A stretch of 64,000 nt of DNA from Mucilaginibacter ginkgonis (GCF_009754905.2 NZ_CP066775.1:3162001-3226000), one strand, 5' to 3'; counted from the stretch's first letter, positions 52,826-62,730 are shown. Made by a program: numbers and translations. The notes: a model not told the origin generated them from the sequence alone.

Positions 52826-54626
52826 GAAGCGCATTTTCATAGCGCTGTTACTGGGTATAACCGCTGTCCAAACCGCCTGTGCACAGCAACCCGGCATCAG
52901 CAATCAGCAATTCCTTTCACAAACTAAAGATGCTGCTAATGCTACCGTTCTGTTAAACAATGAAAAAGGCACGGTTCCATTAATGGAATTAGATAAGTCG
53001 AACATCGCAGCCGTCCACTTTAGCTACAACTACTCTACTGTTTTTGATAGTTTAGCGAATAAGTATGCCAAAGTCACCCCATTTAACGGCAACAATTATT
53101 TAGGTAAAATAGCCTCCCTTGGCGAAGACCTTAAGTTATATAATACGGTAATCTTCGAGTTGACGGAATCAGATATTAATAATCCTGCGCTTGTAAGCCT
53201 GATCACATCTTTTCAAAGCATAAAAAAAGTGGTTGTTGCGTATTATGGCGCAGGCAGGGCGCTCTCTGTATTGAACGGGGTTACCGCGCCAATAATTTGG
53301 ACTGACAAGACCACACCTGTAACCGCTCAATACTTACCCCAAGTTGCATTTGGCGGAGTTGCGACAACGCAGAAATTAAAAAGCAGCTTTTCATCGAAAT
53401 ATAACATTGGCGCGGGATTTAGTACGGCTAAGATACGTTTGCAGTACACTGTACCCGAAGATGTTGGCATCAACTCAAATAACCTGGCAAACATTGATGC
53501 AGTTGCAATGGAAGCCATTGCCAACCATGCAGCGCCCGGTTGCGTGGTGCTGGTAGCCAAAGATGGCAAAGTGATCTTTAACAAAGCCTATGGTACGCAC
53601 ACTTACGATGCAGGCGCGCTCCCCGAAAAAGTAACCGATATCTTCGACATGGCGTCGGTGACTAAAGTATCGGCGACAACGCCAACAGCGATGGCACTTT
53701 ATGAGCAGGGCAAGCTGGATCTTGACGGCACAATGGGCCAATACCTGACCATCGCGCGCGCAACGAATAAGAATGATATTAAGGTTCGTGAGTTGTTAAC
53801 ACACACGGCGGGATTAACGCCGTACATTCCGTTTTACGAACATGTAAAACCCGGCGAGTGGAGTGCTGACTCATCTGCAGCTTACCCAACCAAGGTGGCC
53901 GACGGCTACTACATGATCAAAGATTACTATAAGAATTTTATGTTGCCGCAGATGCTGAACAGCGCACTTCGTACCCGTGGCAACTATGTGTATAGCGACC
54001 TGAGTATGTATTTCATGAAGGAGATAGAAGAAACCATTACTTCTACACCTTTAAACATTTACGCTCAGCAAAATTTCTATACACCGCTTGGGATGCAGAC
54101 GGCGGGATTTTTACCACGTCAGCGTTTTACCCGCAACCAGATCGTCCCTACGGAAGATGATACTTACTTCCGCCACACTTTGCTGGTAGGTTACGTACAT
54201 GATCAGGGCGCCGGCATGGTAGGCGGCGTGTCGGGCCATGCAGGGTATTTTTGCAGCGCCAATGACGAGGCGATCCTTTTTCAGATGTTGTTGAACAAAG
54301 GCACTTACGGTGGCGTTCAGTATTTTAAACCGGAAACTGTCGAGAAATTCACCACACGACAGTCGCAAGCCAGCCGTCGCGACCTGGGTTTCGATGGGTG
54401 GGGGCCGATCGCTGAAAGTCATTACCCATCACACTTTGCAAATGAAGGGACTTATGGCCATACCGGTTATACAGGCACTTGTGTATGGGTAGACCCGAAA
54501 GTGAACCTCGTTTATATCTTCCTGTCAAACAGGGTTAACCCAAAAGTCACCGATAAACTATTGCAGCTTAATATCCGCCCGCGTATAATGGATACCATTT
54601 ATGAAGCGATAGCGAAGGGGATGTAG
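52812..54626 (+). CDS. GH3 C-terminal-like domain fused to a serine beta-lactamase-fold domain
   Basis: 604 residues from the ATG at 52812 (ATG 52797 is also in frame). A signal peptide or lipobox (QTAC) lies at about 20-25. Residues about 30-225 resemble the GH3 C-terminal domain (TVLLNNEKGTVPL, SFQSIKKVVVAYYGAG). A linker (KIRLQYTVPEDVG) leads to a class C beta-lactamase/DD-peptidase fold: SVTK (catalytic Ser-x-x-Lys, about residue 290), YSDL (Tyr) and HTGYTG. This is the back half of the GH3-beta-lactamase fusion common in Bacteroidetes, but the catalytic GH3 barrel is missing. The GH3 gene at 10914-12632 is the complementary front half. Its role may be a serine peptidase or esterase in the envelope. 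Confidence 0.8.
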   Translation: MRRNRKRIFIALLLGITAVQTACAQQPGISNQQFLSQTKDAANATVLLNNEKGTVPLMELDKSNIAAVHFSYNYSTVFDSLANKYAKVTPFNGNNYLGKIASLGEDLKLYNTVIFELTESDINNPALVSLITSFQSIKKVVVAYYGAGRALSVLNGVTAPIIWTDKTTPVTAQYLPQVAFGGVATTQKLKSSFSSKYNIGAGFSTAKIRLQYTVPEDVGINSNNLANIDAVAMEAIANHAAPGCVVLVAKDGKVIFNKAYGTHTYDAGALPEKVTDIFDMASVTKVSATTPTAMALYEQGKLDLDGTMGQYLTIARATNKNDIKVRELLTHTAGLTPYIPFYEHVKPGEWSADSSAAYPTKVADGYYMIKDYYKNFMLPQMLNSALRTRGNYVYSDLSMYFMKEIEETITSTPLNIYAQQNFYTPLGMQTAGFLPRQRFTRNQIVPTEDDTYFRHTLLVGYVHDQGAGMVGGVSGHAGYFCSANDEAILFQMLLNKGTYGGVQYFKPETVEKFTTRQSQASRRDLGFDGWGPIAESHYPSHFANEGTYGHTGYTGTCVWVDPKVNLVYIFLSNRVNPKVTDKLLQLNIRPRIMDTIYEAIAKGM

Positions 54627-54675
54627 ACTGATTCGAAAAAACATTTCTAATTAACCAATGAACTTTAATCAGGGT

Positions 54676-54760
54676 TGTCGCCCTGAGCCTGTCGAAGGGT
54701 TAAGCGGGCAATGATAAGCCAGGCTGAATAAGATTCTTCGCTGCGCTCTGAATGACAAAA
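54676..54760. repeat. Dispersed intergenic repeat (CCCTGAGCCTGTCGAAGGG type)
   Basis: In the 147-base gap between two genes lies GTCGCCCTGAGCCTGTCGAAGGG followed later by CTTCGCTGCGCTCTGAATGAC, a pattern of the widespread short intergenic repeats. No ORF. CCCT/AGGG pairing could form a small hairpin. Confidence 0.5.
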
Positions 54761-54773
54761 CATTTGAGGCTGG

Positions 54774-56174
54774 CTAAAATTTGAAATATTCTTCCGCATT
54801 GTGATAACTGATATTTTTAACCACTTGGCCTATCCATTCAAAATCGCCTGGTAGTTCGCCATTTTCAATATCCGTTCCTAACAGGCTACATAAGATACGT
54901 CTGAAGTACTCGTGCCGCGGGAAAGACAGAAAACTGCGCGAGTCGGTAAGCATGCCAACCATGCGGCTCAGTAAGCCCATGTTAGACAATGCATTCAATT
55001 GCCGCGTCATGCCATCCTTTTGGTCCATAAACCACCAAGCCGAACCAAACTGGATTTTTCCGGCCACAGAGCCGTCATTGAAATTGCCGATCATTGCTGC
55101 CATTAGCTCGTTATCCGCAGGGTTGAGGTTGTAAATAATGGTCTTGGCCAATTGGTCATTAGTATCCAGCTTATCTAAAAAGCGCGAAAGTGCCTGTGCC
55201 TGACTAAAATCGCCTATCGAATCCCAGCCGGTATCGGGCCCAAGAGTGCGAAAAGCCCGGGTGTTGTTATTGCGCAACGCGCCCAAATGAAATTGCTGCA
55301 CCCAGCCTTTCTCATGGTTCCACAGCCCGAATTGCAGTAACAAAGCCGACTTAAACTTTGCTGATTCATCAGAAGTTAGTTGCCCGCCGCCCCTTATCTT
55401 ATCAAAGATTTGCTTGATTTCAGGTTCTGTAAAATCTTCGGCGTAAATACGGTCAAGCCCATGATCTGCCATCTTGCATCCACGCTCGGCAAAATAATCG
55501 TGTCGGCTCTTCAACGCTTGCAGGTAATCGCAGTAAGTGCTGATGCCAAGGTTGGTTAAGGCCGACAGTTTATCTATGTAGTCATTCAACACAGGCACAT
55601 CATCAACATTCATCGCTTTGTCAGGCCTGAAGGTAGGCAACACTTTTACTTCAAACCCGGAACGTTGTATGTGCTGATGGTAGCCCAAATCGTCAAGTGG
55701 ATCGTCTGTAGTACAGATTACCCGCACATCCATTTTCCGGATCAGCCCGCAAACGCTCATATCTGTTTGTTGCAACTGCTCACTGCACTTATCATAAATC
55801 GGTTTCGCGTTAGTAGGCGATAACAGGTCCGTCACACTAAAATACCGCGCAAGTTCTAAATGTGTCCAATGATAAAGCGGGTTGCGCAATGTGTACGGCA
55901 CGGTGTATGCCCATTGCTCAAATTTTTCGAAATCGCTTCTACTGCCGGTTATATACGCCTCGTTGACACCGTTAGCCCGCATAGCCCGCCATTTATAATG
56001 GTCGCCGGTAAGCCAGGCTTCGGTTAGGTTTTTAAACTGTTTGTTTTCGGCGATGTCCCGCGGCGACAGGTGGCAATGATAATCGACGATGGGCATGCTT
56101 TTCGCGTAATCGTGATATAATCGTTCGGCAGCAGTATTGGGCAGCAGGAAATTATCGTCTAAAAAAGCTTTCAT
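54774..56174 (-). CDS. uxaC: Glucuronate/galacturonate isomerase
   Basis: 466 residues, the usual UxaC length. It converts D-glucuronate to D-fructuronate and D-galacturonate to D-tagaturonate, the first step of hexuronate breakdown. Family marks: the metal-binding MPIVDYHCHLSP near residue 30, CTTDDPLDDLGYH, and WFMDQKDGMTRQLN. No uxaA, uxaB or exuT gene is beside it, so it seems to be a lone gene here. It is cytoplasmic. Confidence 0.95.
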   Translation of the reverse strand: MKAFLDDNFLLPNTAAERLYHDYAKSMPIVDYHCHLSPRDIAENKQFKNLTEAWLTGDHYKWRAMRANGVNEAYITGSRSDFEKFEQWAYTVPYTLRNPLYHWTHLELARYFSVTDLLSPTNAKPIYDKCSEQLQQTDMSVCGLIRKMDVRVICTTDDPLDDLGYHQHIQRSGFEVKVLPTFRPDKAMNVDDVPVLNDYIDKLSALTNLGISTYCDYLQALKSRHDYFAERGCKMADHGLDRIYAEDFTEPEIKQIFDKIRGGGQLTSDESAKFKSALLLQFGLWNHEKGWVQQFHLGALRNNNTRAFRTLGPDTGWDSIGDFSQAQALSRFLDKLDTNDQLAKTIIYNLNPADNELMAAMIGNFNDGSVAGKIQFGSAWWFMDQKDGMTRQLNALSNMGLLSRMVGMLTDSRSFLSFPRHEYFRRILCSLLGTDIENGELPGDFEWIGQVVKNISYHNAEEYFKF

Positions 56175-56276
56175 TGCCTGGTCTTTTAATATTCTTGATA
56201 AGAGTGCTATGTCTAATTTAATTTATATTTACAGATAGCTACATCAACCGCTAAAATCGCAAAATAAAATTTAGTT

Positions 56277-56990
56277 ATGGAAGCACATCACCCCGGGATG
56301 CCTCATGGTAAGCATAAAAAGTTCAAAGATTACCTTTTAGAAGGGCTTATGATCTTTTTAGCTGTATTTCTTGGGTTCATTGCGGAAAACCTGCGCGAAC
56401 ATTTATCTGACAGCAGCAAAGAGAAAAATTATCTAAACAGTTTATATATCGATCTGAAACAGGATTCGGCTAAACTTGCTGATGTGATGACTGCCGGCGC
56501 AACGATACAAAAAGGGCAGGACTCATTACTCAATCAGTTAGCAATGGTATCTGCAAAGCGATCAAACGTAGATACTGTTTATCATCTCTTTTTTAAGTAC
56601 GCTACCTCCATCCCGATATTTAGTTCTGCAGACCGTACGTTAAACCAGCTTACCAACTCCGGCAACTTTCGGTTGATAGGTAATCAGTCGCTTGCGGACA
56701 GTGTGTCGAACTATTATGATAAAGTAAAGGATATATCGCTGCAATCCACCATTAACAATGATGCGGCATTAGACTGTGTGCAATTCGCGCAGAATATTTT
56801 CAAGCTCGATTACGCTTTGCATCCAAAACAAGCAAATAAGACGTTGATTAGTTATAATGCGGCTTTGATAGAAAAATACCGCAACAAGCTGATTGAAATG
56901 AAAATATCGCAGCAGTACTATATGCAGGCAGAATTGAAAGACCTGAATAAAAATTGCCTGCAATTACTGGCAATGCTTAGAAAAAGGTAA
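56277..56990 (+). CDS. Unknown single-helix membrane protein (DUF6090-like)
   Basis: 237 residues. A His/Lys-rich start (HHPGMPHGKHKKFKDY) leads into one membrane helix (LMIFLAVFLGFIAENLREHL, about 24-40). The remainder (to 237) is a charged, mainly helical region ending in DLNKNCLQLLAMLRKR. The FKDYLLEGLMIFLAVFLGF-type start is shared by Bacteroidetes proteins labelled DUF6090. I have no function to offer. It stands alone in front of the helicase gene, 60 bases away. Confidence 0.65.
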   Translation: MEAHHPGMPHGKHKKFKDYLLEGLMIFLAVFLGFIAENLREHLSDSSKEKNYLNSLYIDLKQDSAKLADVMTAGATIQKGQDSLLNQLAMVSAKRSNVDTVYHLFFKYATSIPIFSSADRTLNQLTNSGNFRLIGNQSLADSVSNYYDKVKDISLQSTINNDAALDCVQFAQNIFKLDYALHPKQANKTLISYNAALIEKYRNKLIEMKISQQYYMQAELKDLNKNCLQLLAMLRKR

Positions 56991-57050
56991 GACTGCTAAA
57001 AAACCAAAACTAATTCTTTTAGCACGCTGGTTGTTTTATACCTTTAACGT

Positions 57051-60000
57051 ATGAACCTATCGCCCGCTGAACGCTACAACGCCAAATTCAAAGAAATTCT
57101 TGACGGACTTAATCCTGAACAGTTAGAGGCTGTAAATAAAACTGACGGGCCCGTTATGGTAGTGGCCGGTCCGGGCACGGGTAAAACGCAGATACTGGCT
57201 GCACGGATTGGCAAAATTCTGCTGGATACAGACGCGAGGGCAGACGAGATACTATGTTTGACATACACCGATGCGGGGGCGGTGGCTATGCGAAAACGTC
57301 TGTTTGAGTTCATCGGCCCAGAAGCTTACCGCATAGGCATCTACACCTTCCATGCTTTTTGCAACGAAGTGATACAGGAAAACCTGGATTATTTTGGCCG
57401 CAACAACCTGGAGCCCTTAACCGATCTGGAGGCTGCCATGCTTTTCCGCGAGTTGGTGGACGATTTCGCCAACGATCACTTGTTAAAACGTTTTACAGGC
57501 GACCGGTACTACGATGCGCCGAGGCTGAAGCGTTTGTTCTCTACCATTAAAACAGAAAACTGGAGCGAAGAACATATTAGGCAGGCGGTAAAAGAATATC
57601 TTGAAGACTTGCCGAACCGGGAAGAATTTGTTTATAAACGCCCCAACCCGAAGCAGGGCATTAAGGTTGGCGATCCAAAACAAAAAGATATAGATAAGGC
57701 TGCAGATGCTATGGCTAAACTGCTAGCCGCGGTAGGGGAGTATCCCAACTACGAGGCCAAGATGAAACGCGATGACCGCTATGATTATGACGATATGATC
57801 TTGTGGGTGTTGCGCGCCTTCCGTGAAAATACAGACCTGCTGCGCCGATACCAGGAGCGCTATCAATATATTTTGGTTGATGAGTACCAGGATACCAGCG
57901 GCTCGCAAAATACATTATTGAAGCATCTGCTGGATTATTGGGATACACCTAATGTTTTTATTGTTGGCGACGACGACCAGTCGGTTTACCGTTTCCAGGG
58001 TGCTAACATGAAAAACATTATGGACTTTGCAAATGACTACCAGCGTGTGTTAAAGACCGTAGTGCTAAAAGATAATTACCGCTCCAATCAGTCGATACTG
58101 GATATTTCCAAAATCCTGATCGATAACAATCAGGAGCGATTAACCCGGCAACTTAAGCTGAATAAAAATCTTAAAGCATCGCATCCGCGCTTTGACAGTT
58201 TAGCCGCAGAGCCAGAAATACGGGAATATGAAAATGTAGACCACGAGTTAGTAGATGTGGGTAATCAAATTGAACGCCTTATACAAAACGGTGTTGCTCC
58301 AGGCGAGATAGCTGTCATATACCGCAACCATAACCAGGCAGAGGAGTTGATCCACTACCTGGACATGCAAAAAATAGCGGTAAATACTAAACGAAAAATA
58401 GATATACTGACACTGCCTTTTGGGGAAAAGATCATCACCATACTCAGCTACCTGGCAAAAGAGTTCGACTCGCCTTACAGCGGCGATGACCTGTTGTTTG
58501 AAATCATGCATTATGATTTTTTCGAGATAAGCCCGATTGATATTGCCCGCGCCAGCATTGCCGTATCGAAAGAAAATTACGGGGTTGCCGAGGGTAAACA
58601 AAAAACATCCATCCGCCGCTATGTGGCGGATATGAGCGGCCCAAAACAGCAGCCGGGCTTGTTCGACGCAGTACAAAACGCAGGCATGAAGCAATTGGTG
58701 CAGGACATTGAAGAGCTACTTAAGGCGGCCGCCAGTTTAAGCCTACAGCAACTGTTTCAACAAGTGATCACCCGGCTGGGTATCCTGGCCTATATCATGA
58801 AACAAGCTGATAAGGGGTGGCACATGGAGGTGCTGAATAACCTTTTTAATTTTATTAAGGACGAACACCGCAAAAAAGCCGGCACAAGGCTGAAAGATAT
58901 TATCGCCACCATTGAGTTGATGAAGGATAACGGCATCAGGCTTGATCTTAATCAAACCATCTATTCAGAAAATGGCGTAAATTTCCTTACCGCTCATGGT
59001 TCCAAAGGCCTCGAGTTTGAATATGTGTTTTTGATCGGCAGCAACAAACGGGTATGGGACAGCAAAGGCCGCAACGCCGGATTTGTTTATCCTGACACGT
59101 TAATGCAGGCTGCTGCCGATGAAAACGCGCAGCGTGAAGAATCGCGCAGGTTGTTTTATGTAGCGCTTACGCGGGCTAAACAGCACTTGTACGTTTCCTA
59201 TCCGGCAAAAGATAAAAAAGGGAAAGACCTGGAAGCGTCACAATTTGTCGGTGAAATATTGGCGCAAACACACCTTAAGGTGCAGTACCCCAAGGTAGAT
59301 GCAGATAGCTTGTTTAGGTATTTTTCAACACAGTTTAGCGAAGATGATAAGCCAACCGTAGAACTTATAGATAAAAACTATATCGCCATTCTATTACAGA
59401 ATTATACGCTATCTGTTTCCCATCTGAACAATTACTTGGACTGTCCGCTCAAATTTTATTTTCAGAATCTGATACGTGTACCATCCGGGTTGAGTGCTTC
59501 AGCCGCGTTTGGGTCGGCAGTGCATTTCGCATTAAACAGGGTGTTTAGAAAATTGAAAGACAACGGAGACGAGTTCCCGACAACAGATGAATTCCTGCGC
59601 GAGTTTCGCTGGTATATGTACCGCAACAATGATCTTTTTACCGCCGAGGAATTTAAGTTGCGTTTAAGTTATGGTGAAAAGATATTGCCTGATTATTACG
59701 AATTGCATGTGCCTAAATGGAATAAAATTGCAGTGACAGAGCGCACCATAAAAAATATGGCTATAGAAGGCGTGCCTGTAAAAGGCAACCTTGATAAAAT
59801 AGAATTTGTAGGCAACCAGGTAACCATCGTGGATTATAAAACCGGAAAGTTTAAATACGCCCGTGAGAAATTAAACCGTCCCGATCCGGATCATCCAAAC
59901 GGCGGAGACTACTGGCGCCAGGGGGTGTTCTATAAATTACTTGTAGATAACGATAAAACCAACGACTGGTATGCTGTTGCAACCATGTTTGAATTTATTG

Positions 60001-60212
60001 AACCGCTGTCGCCGGGCGAATACATCCAGGAAAAATTAGTAATTAGTCCGCATGACGAGGAATTGGTTAAGTCGCAAATAAAGGATACGTATCAAAAGAT
60101 TATGAATCATGAGTTTAACATCGGCTGCGGCAAAGCTGATTGCGACTGGTGCCGTTTTGTGCGCACAAACTTCAAGCAGCCGGACAAGATATTAGAAGTA
60201 GATGAAGAATAG
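57051..60212 (+). CDS. UvrD/Rep-type helicase fused to a PD-(D/E)XK nuclease domain
   Basis: 1053 residues. The superfamily 1A helicase has AGPGTGKT (Walker A, 39-46), LVDEYQDTSG (Walker B, about 273), VGDDDQSVYRFQGAN, and the later motifs TAHGSKGLEFEYVF and RLFYVALTRAK (about 640-710). The C-terminus (about 790-1050) is a RecB-like PD-(D/E)XK domain: LDCPLKFYF, AAFGSAVH, GNLDKIEF and VDYKTGK (the Asp and Lys of the active site). Three Cys near the C-terminus, with the CPLKFYF Cys upstream, could form an iron-sulphur or zinc site as in AddB. It is most likely a DNA-repair helicase-nuclease. Confidence 0.9.
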   Translation: MNLSPAERYNAKFKEILDGLNPEQLEAVNKTDGPVMVVAGPGTGKTQILAARIGKILLDTDARADEILCLTYTDAGAVAMRKRLFEFIGPEAYRIGIYTFHAFCNEVIQENLDYFGRNNLEPLTDLEAAMLFRELVDDFANDHLLKRFTGDRYYDAPRLKRLFSTIKTENWSEEHIRQAVKEYLEDLPNREEFVYKRPNPKQGIKVGDPKQKDIDKAADAMAKLLAAVGEYPNYEAKMKRDDRYDYDDMILWVLRAFRENTDLLRRYQERYQYILVDEYQDTSGSQNTLLKHLLDYWDTPNVFIVGDDDQSVYRFQGANMKNIMDFANDYQRVLKTVVLKDNYRSNQSILDISKILIDNNQERLTRQLKLNKNLKASHPRFDSLAAEPEIREYENVDHELVDVGNQIERLIQNGVAPGEIAVIYRNHNQAEELIHYLDMQKIAVNTKRKIDILTLPFGEKIITILSYLAKEFDSPYSGDDLLFEIMHYDFFEISPIDIARASIAVSKENYGVAEGKQKTSIRRYVADMSGPKQQPGLFDAVQNAGMKQLVQDIEELLKAAASLSLQQLFQQVITRLGILAYIMKQADKGWHMEVLNNLFNFIKDEHRKKAGTRLKDIIATIELMKDNGIRLDLNQTIYSENGVNFLTAHGSKGLEFEYVFLIGSNKRVWDSKGRNAGFVYPDTLMQAAADENAQREESRRLFYVALTRAKQHLYVSYPAKDKKGKDLEASQFVGEILAQTHLKVQYPKVDADSLFRYFSTQFSEDDKPTVELIDKNYIAILLQNYTLSVSHLNNYLDCPLKFYFQNLIRVPSGLSASAAFGSAVHFALNRVFRKLKDNGDEFPTTDEFLREFRWYMYRNNDLFTAEEFKLRLSYGEKILPDYYELHVPKWNKIAVTERTIKNMAIEGVPVKGNLDKIEFVGNQVTIVDYKTGKFKYAREKLNRPDPDHPNGGDYWRQGVFYKLLVDNDKTNDWYAVATMFEFIEPLSPGEYIQEKLVISPHDEELVKSQIKDTYQKIMNHEFNIGCGKADCDWCRFVRTNFKQPDKILEVDEE

Positions 60213-60260
60213 ATAAAATCTATTGTCTGCAAATTTTTGATAGATTTCTCAATAGCACTG

Positions 60261-60402
60261 TCGTGCCGAACTTGTTTCGGCATTTCACAGGCATATTTAT
60301 ACACAATAAAAAATCCCATCATACCAAGTCGTTCAAGGTATAAGCGGCCGTTTCACTTTGCAGAATCCTAAATATGAGATGCCGAAACGAGTTCGCCATG
60401 AA
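60261..60402. repeat. Inverted pair of a dispersed repeat (TGCCGAACTTGTTTCGGCAT type)
   Basis: GTGCCGAACTTGTTTCGGCAT (about 60263-60283) and ATGCCGAAACGAGTTCGCCAT (60379-60399) are near reverse complements, about 95 bases apart. The second copy lies just before the methyltransferase start and extends the open frame, but it is not coding in origin. The gap 60213-60414 contains nothing else recognised. Confidence 0.65.
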
Positions 60403-60414
60403 CTATCTTTGGAT

Positions 60415-61125
60415 ATGCCAACCGGAACATTATACCTCATTCCCGTACCCTTAGCAGAAAACGCATCGGCCAAATCATTTACGCCTTATTTGATCAATAC
60501 CATAAATGCCATCATCGAATACATTGTAGAGAATGAAAAAACCGCCCGGCGTTTTTTGAAAGAGGCCGGACTAAAAACATCCCAAAGCGAATTAATAATC
60601 CACGATTATGGAAAGCACAACCGCAACACGAGCTTAAAGGAATTTTTCACAGGCTTGTTATACGGTAAAGATGTGGGCCTGATGAGCGAGGCCGGTTGTC
60701 CGGGCGTTGCAGATCCCGGTGCGGATATCGTCGCTGAGGCTCACCGTTTAAATATCAGAGTAGTCCCATTGGTTGGGCCAAGTTCTATCCTGCTGGCGCT
60801 AATGGCGTCGGGATTTAGCGGGCAAAGCTTTACCTTCCATGGCTACTTACCAATTGACAAAGCAGATCGGTCCCGAAAGATCAAACAATTAGAGTCAACA
60901 GCTATCCGATTAAAACAGACCCAACTGTTTATTGAAACACCATTTCGTAATAACGCGTTGCTAGATGATATCCTAAAAACATGCGCACCTACAACCCGGC
61001 TTTGTATAGCTGCTAATTTGACCGCAGAAACTGAAATGGTGAAAACGCAAAACATTGCTGCCTGGAAGAAACAAATTCCCGATCTCCATAAACAACCTGT
61101 TATCTTTTTGCTTTATCATGCATAA
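60415..61125 (+). CDS. SAM-dependent methyltransferase of the tetrapyrrole methylase/RsmI-like family
   Basis: 236 residues from the ATG at 60415 (MPTGTLYLIPVPL). An upstream in-frame Met falls inside a repeat and is not used. The fold of the TP-methylase family shows GTLYLIPVPLAENA, the GKDVGLMSEAGCPGVADPG segment and VGPSSILLALMASGFSGQSF. The housekeeping RsmI methylates 16S rRNA C1402. This copy is the second, shorter and diverged paralogue that many Bacteroidetes carry, so an rRNA role is not proven. It ends exactly at the base before the FAD monooxygenase ATG. Confidence 0.85.
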   Translation: MPTGTLYLIPVPLAENASAKSFTPYLINTINAIIEYIVENEKTARRFLKEAGLKTSQSELIIHDYGKHNRNTSLKEFFTGLLYGKDVGLMSEAGCPGVADPGADIVAEAHRLNIRVVPLVGPSSILLALMASGFSGQSFTFHGYLPIDKADRSRKIKQLESTAIRLKQTQLFIETPFRNNALLDDILKTCAPTTRLCIAANLTAETEMVKTQNIAAWKKQIPDLHKQPVIFLLYHA

Positions 61126-62730
61126 ATGATGCTATCAGATCAGCATACCGATGTTTTGATTATAGGCGCCGGGCCGTCGGGTTTGATGATGGTAGCGCAA
61201 CTGTTGCGTTGCGGCGTTCGCGCTGTTATCATTGATAGCAAAAAAGGGCCTACAGACAAAACAAAAGCACTTGCTGTGCAGGCAAGGTCGATGGAGATTT
61301 ATCGTCAAATGGGTATTGTTGATGAGGTGCTGAAAGGCGGCAGGCCATCCCGGGGTTTGCGTTTCTTTTTCGATGGGAACGAACAGGGTACGTTCCCGAT
61401 CACCGACTCAGGTGCCGGCTTAACACCTTATCCGTACTTGTTTATGTATCCGCAGAGCAGAAATGAAAAGGATATGCTAAACTACCTTACCCAAAATGCT
61501 TTACCGGTTTATTGGAATACAACCTTGACCGAGTTACAGCAAGATAGTGCCAAAGTTATAACTAAGCTTACAAACGGGGAAAGCGTTATCACAGTCACTG
61601 CTGACTGGGTTGTTGGTGCGGATGGCGCGCACAGTTTTGTCCGGAAGAGTTTGGGTAGCAGTTTTAAAGGCGATACCTATCAGCATAAATTTTACCTGGC
61701 CGATGTTGTGTCTGATAAAAGCGACGATACGGTGAGCCTGTATTTTAACAACAGATCCTTCGCTGCCTTTTTCCCAAGCCCTGACAAGGATAGCTATCGC
61801 ATCATAGGTGCATTGCCGAAAGAACTGGAAGACAAGCCCGACATCAGGCTCGAAGATCTAACGCCAGTGATCGAAAAGATTAAAGGTAGCCCAACCGTTG
61901 TTAAAAGGAACAATTGGTTTACGATCTACAAACTTAGTCATCGCATGGCGGATAAATTTCAAGAGGGCCGCTGCTTTCTGATTGGCGACGCGGCGCACAT
62001 CCATTCTCCCGTTGGCGGGCAGGGTATGAACACAGGTTTACAGGATGCTTACAACCTGGCATGGAAACTTGGTGGTGTAATTAACGGTTCGCTAATGCGT
62101 GTTATCCTATCAAGTTACGCGGCGGAACGGATGCCGGTAGCTAAAACATTATTGAAAACCACCGACAGACTTTTTAACATAACCATGTCTACCTCATGGG
62201 GCGCGCAGCTATTTAAGCGGTTTTTGATGCCGCCGTTGCTAAAAACATTGTGGAGTTTTAGCGGCTTTACTAAAGCATTGTTTATGCGTGTATCGCAAAT
62301 TGGCATTAGCTATCGCGACAGTAAAATAAATCTTCACCTTAGCCAGGCAACGCACATCAAAGCAGGCGACCGGTTACCCTACCTTAAAATATACGACGAA
62401 AAGAAGCAGATTGAAACAGACCTGCATGCATGGTGTACAAAAGCAGGTTTTACCATGATCGTTATGGGCACTATTGGCGAACAGGAACTGCACCGGTATG
62501 CTAAATGGATCACCCAGAGTTTTGGTGCAGTGTTAAACTTCTTTTACCTGCCATATTCGACTAGAAATGATGGAGTGTTTAACGCTTTTGAAATAAAAGC
62601 AGGACACATTAAGACGCTCATTATACGGCCGGACAATTATATTGGCCTTATAGCAGACAGTGCAGATTTGGGCATTGTCAACAACTACCTCATCAACACA
62701 GCTTTGATAAACTCAAAGTCAACTGTTTAA
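61126..62730 (+). CDS. FAD-dependent aromatic-type monooxygenase
   Basis: 534 residues. The FAD-binding fold has VLIIGAGPSGLM (13-24), VGADGAHSFVRKSLG (about 165) and the FAD-ribityl motif LIGDAAHIHSPVGGQGMNTGLQDAYNLAWKL (about 285) of the PheA/UbiH-like flavoprotein hydroxylases. A C-terminal thioredoxin-like domain (about 400-534) is usual in phenol-hydroxylase-like members. The substrate is unknown, perhaps an aromatic or polyketide. It begins directly after the stop of the RsmI-like gene (TAAATG), so the two are cotranscribed though not obviously related in job. Confidence 0.9.
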   Translation: MMLSDQHTDVLIIGAGPSGLMMVAQLLRCGVRAVIIDSKKGPTDKTKALAVQARSMEIYRQMGIVDEVLKGGRPSRGLRFFFDGNEQGTFPITDSGAGLTPYPYLFMYPQSRNEKDMLNYLTQNALPVYWNTTLTELQQDSAKVITKLTNGESVITVTADWVVGADGAHSFVRKSLGSSFKGDTYQHKFYLADVVSDKSDDTVSLYFNNRSFAAFFPSPDKDSYRIIGALPKELEDKPDIRLEDLTPVIEKIKGSPTVVKRNNWFTIYKLSHRMADKFQEGRCFLIGDAAHIHSPVGGQGMNTGLQDAYNLAWKLGGVINGSLMRVILSSYAAERMPVAKTLLKTTDRLFNITMSTSWGAQLFKRFLMPPLLKTLWSFSGFTKALFMRVSQIGISYRDSKINLHLSQATHIKAGDRLPYLKIYDEKKQIETDLHAWCTKAGFTMIVMGTIGEQELHRYAKWITQSFGAVLNFFYLPYSTRNDGVFNAFEIKAGHIKTLIIRPDNYIGLIADSADLGIVNNYLINTALINSKSTV

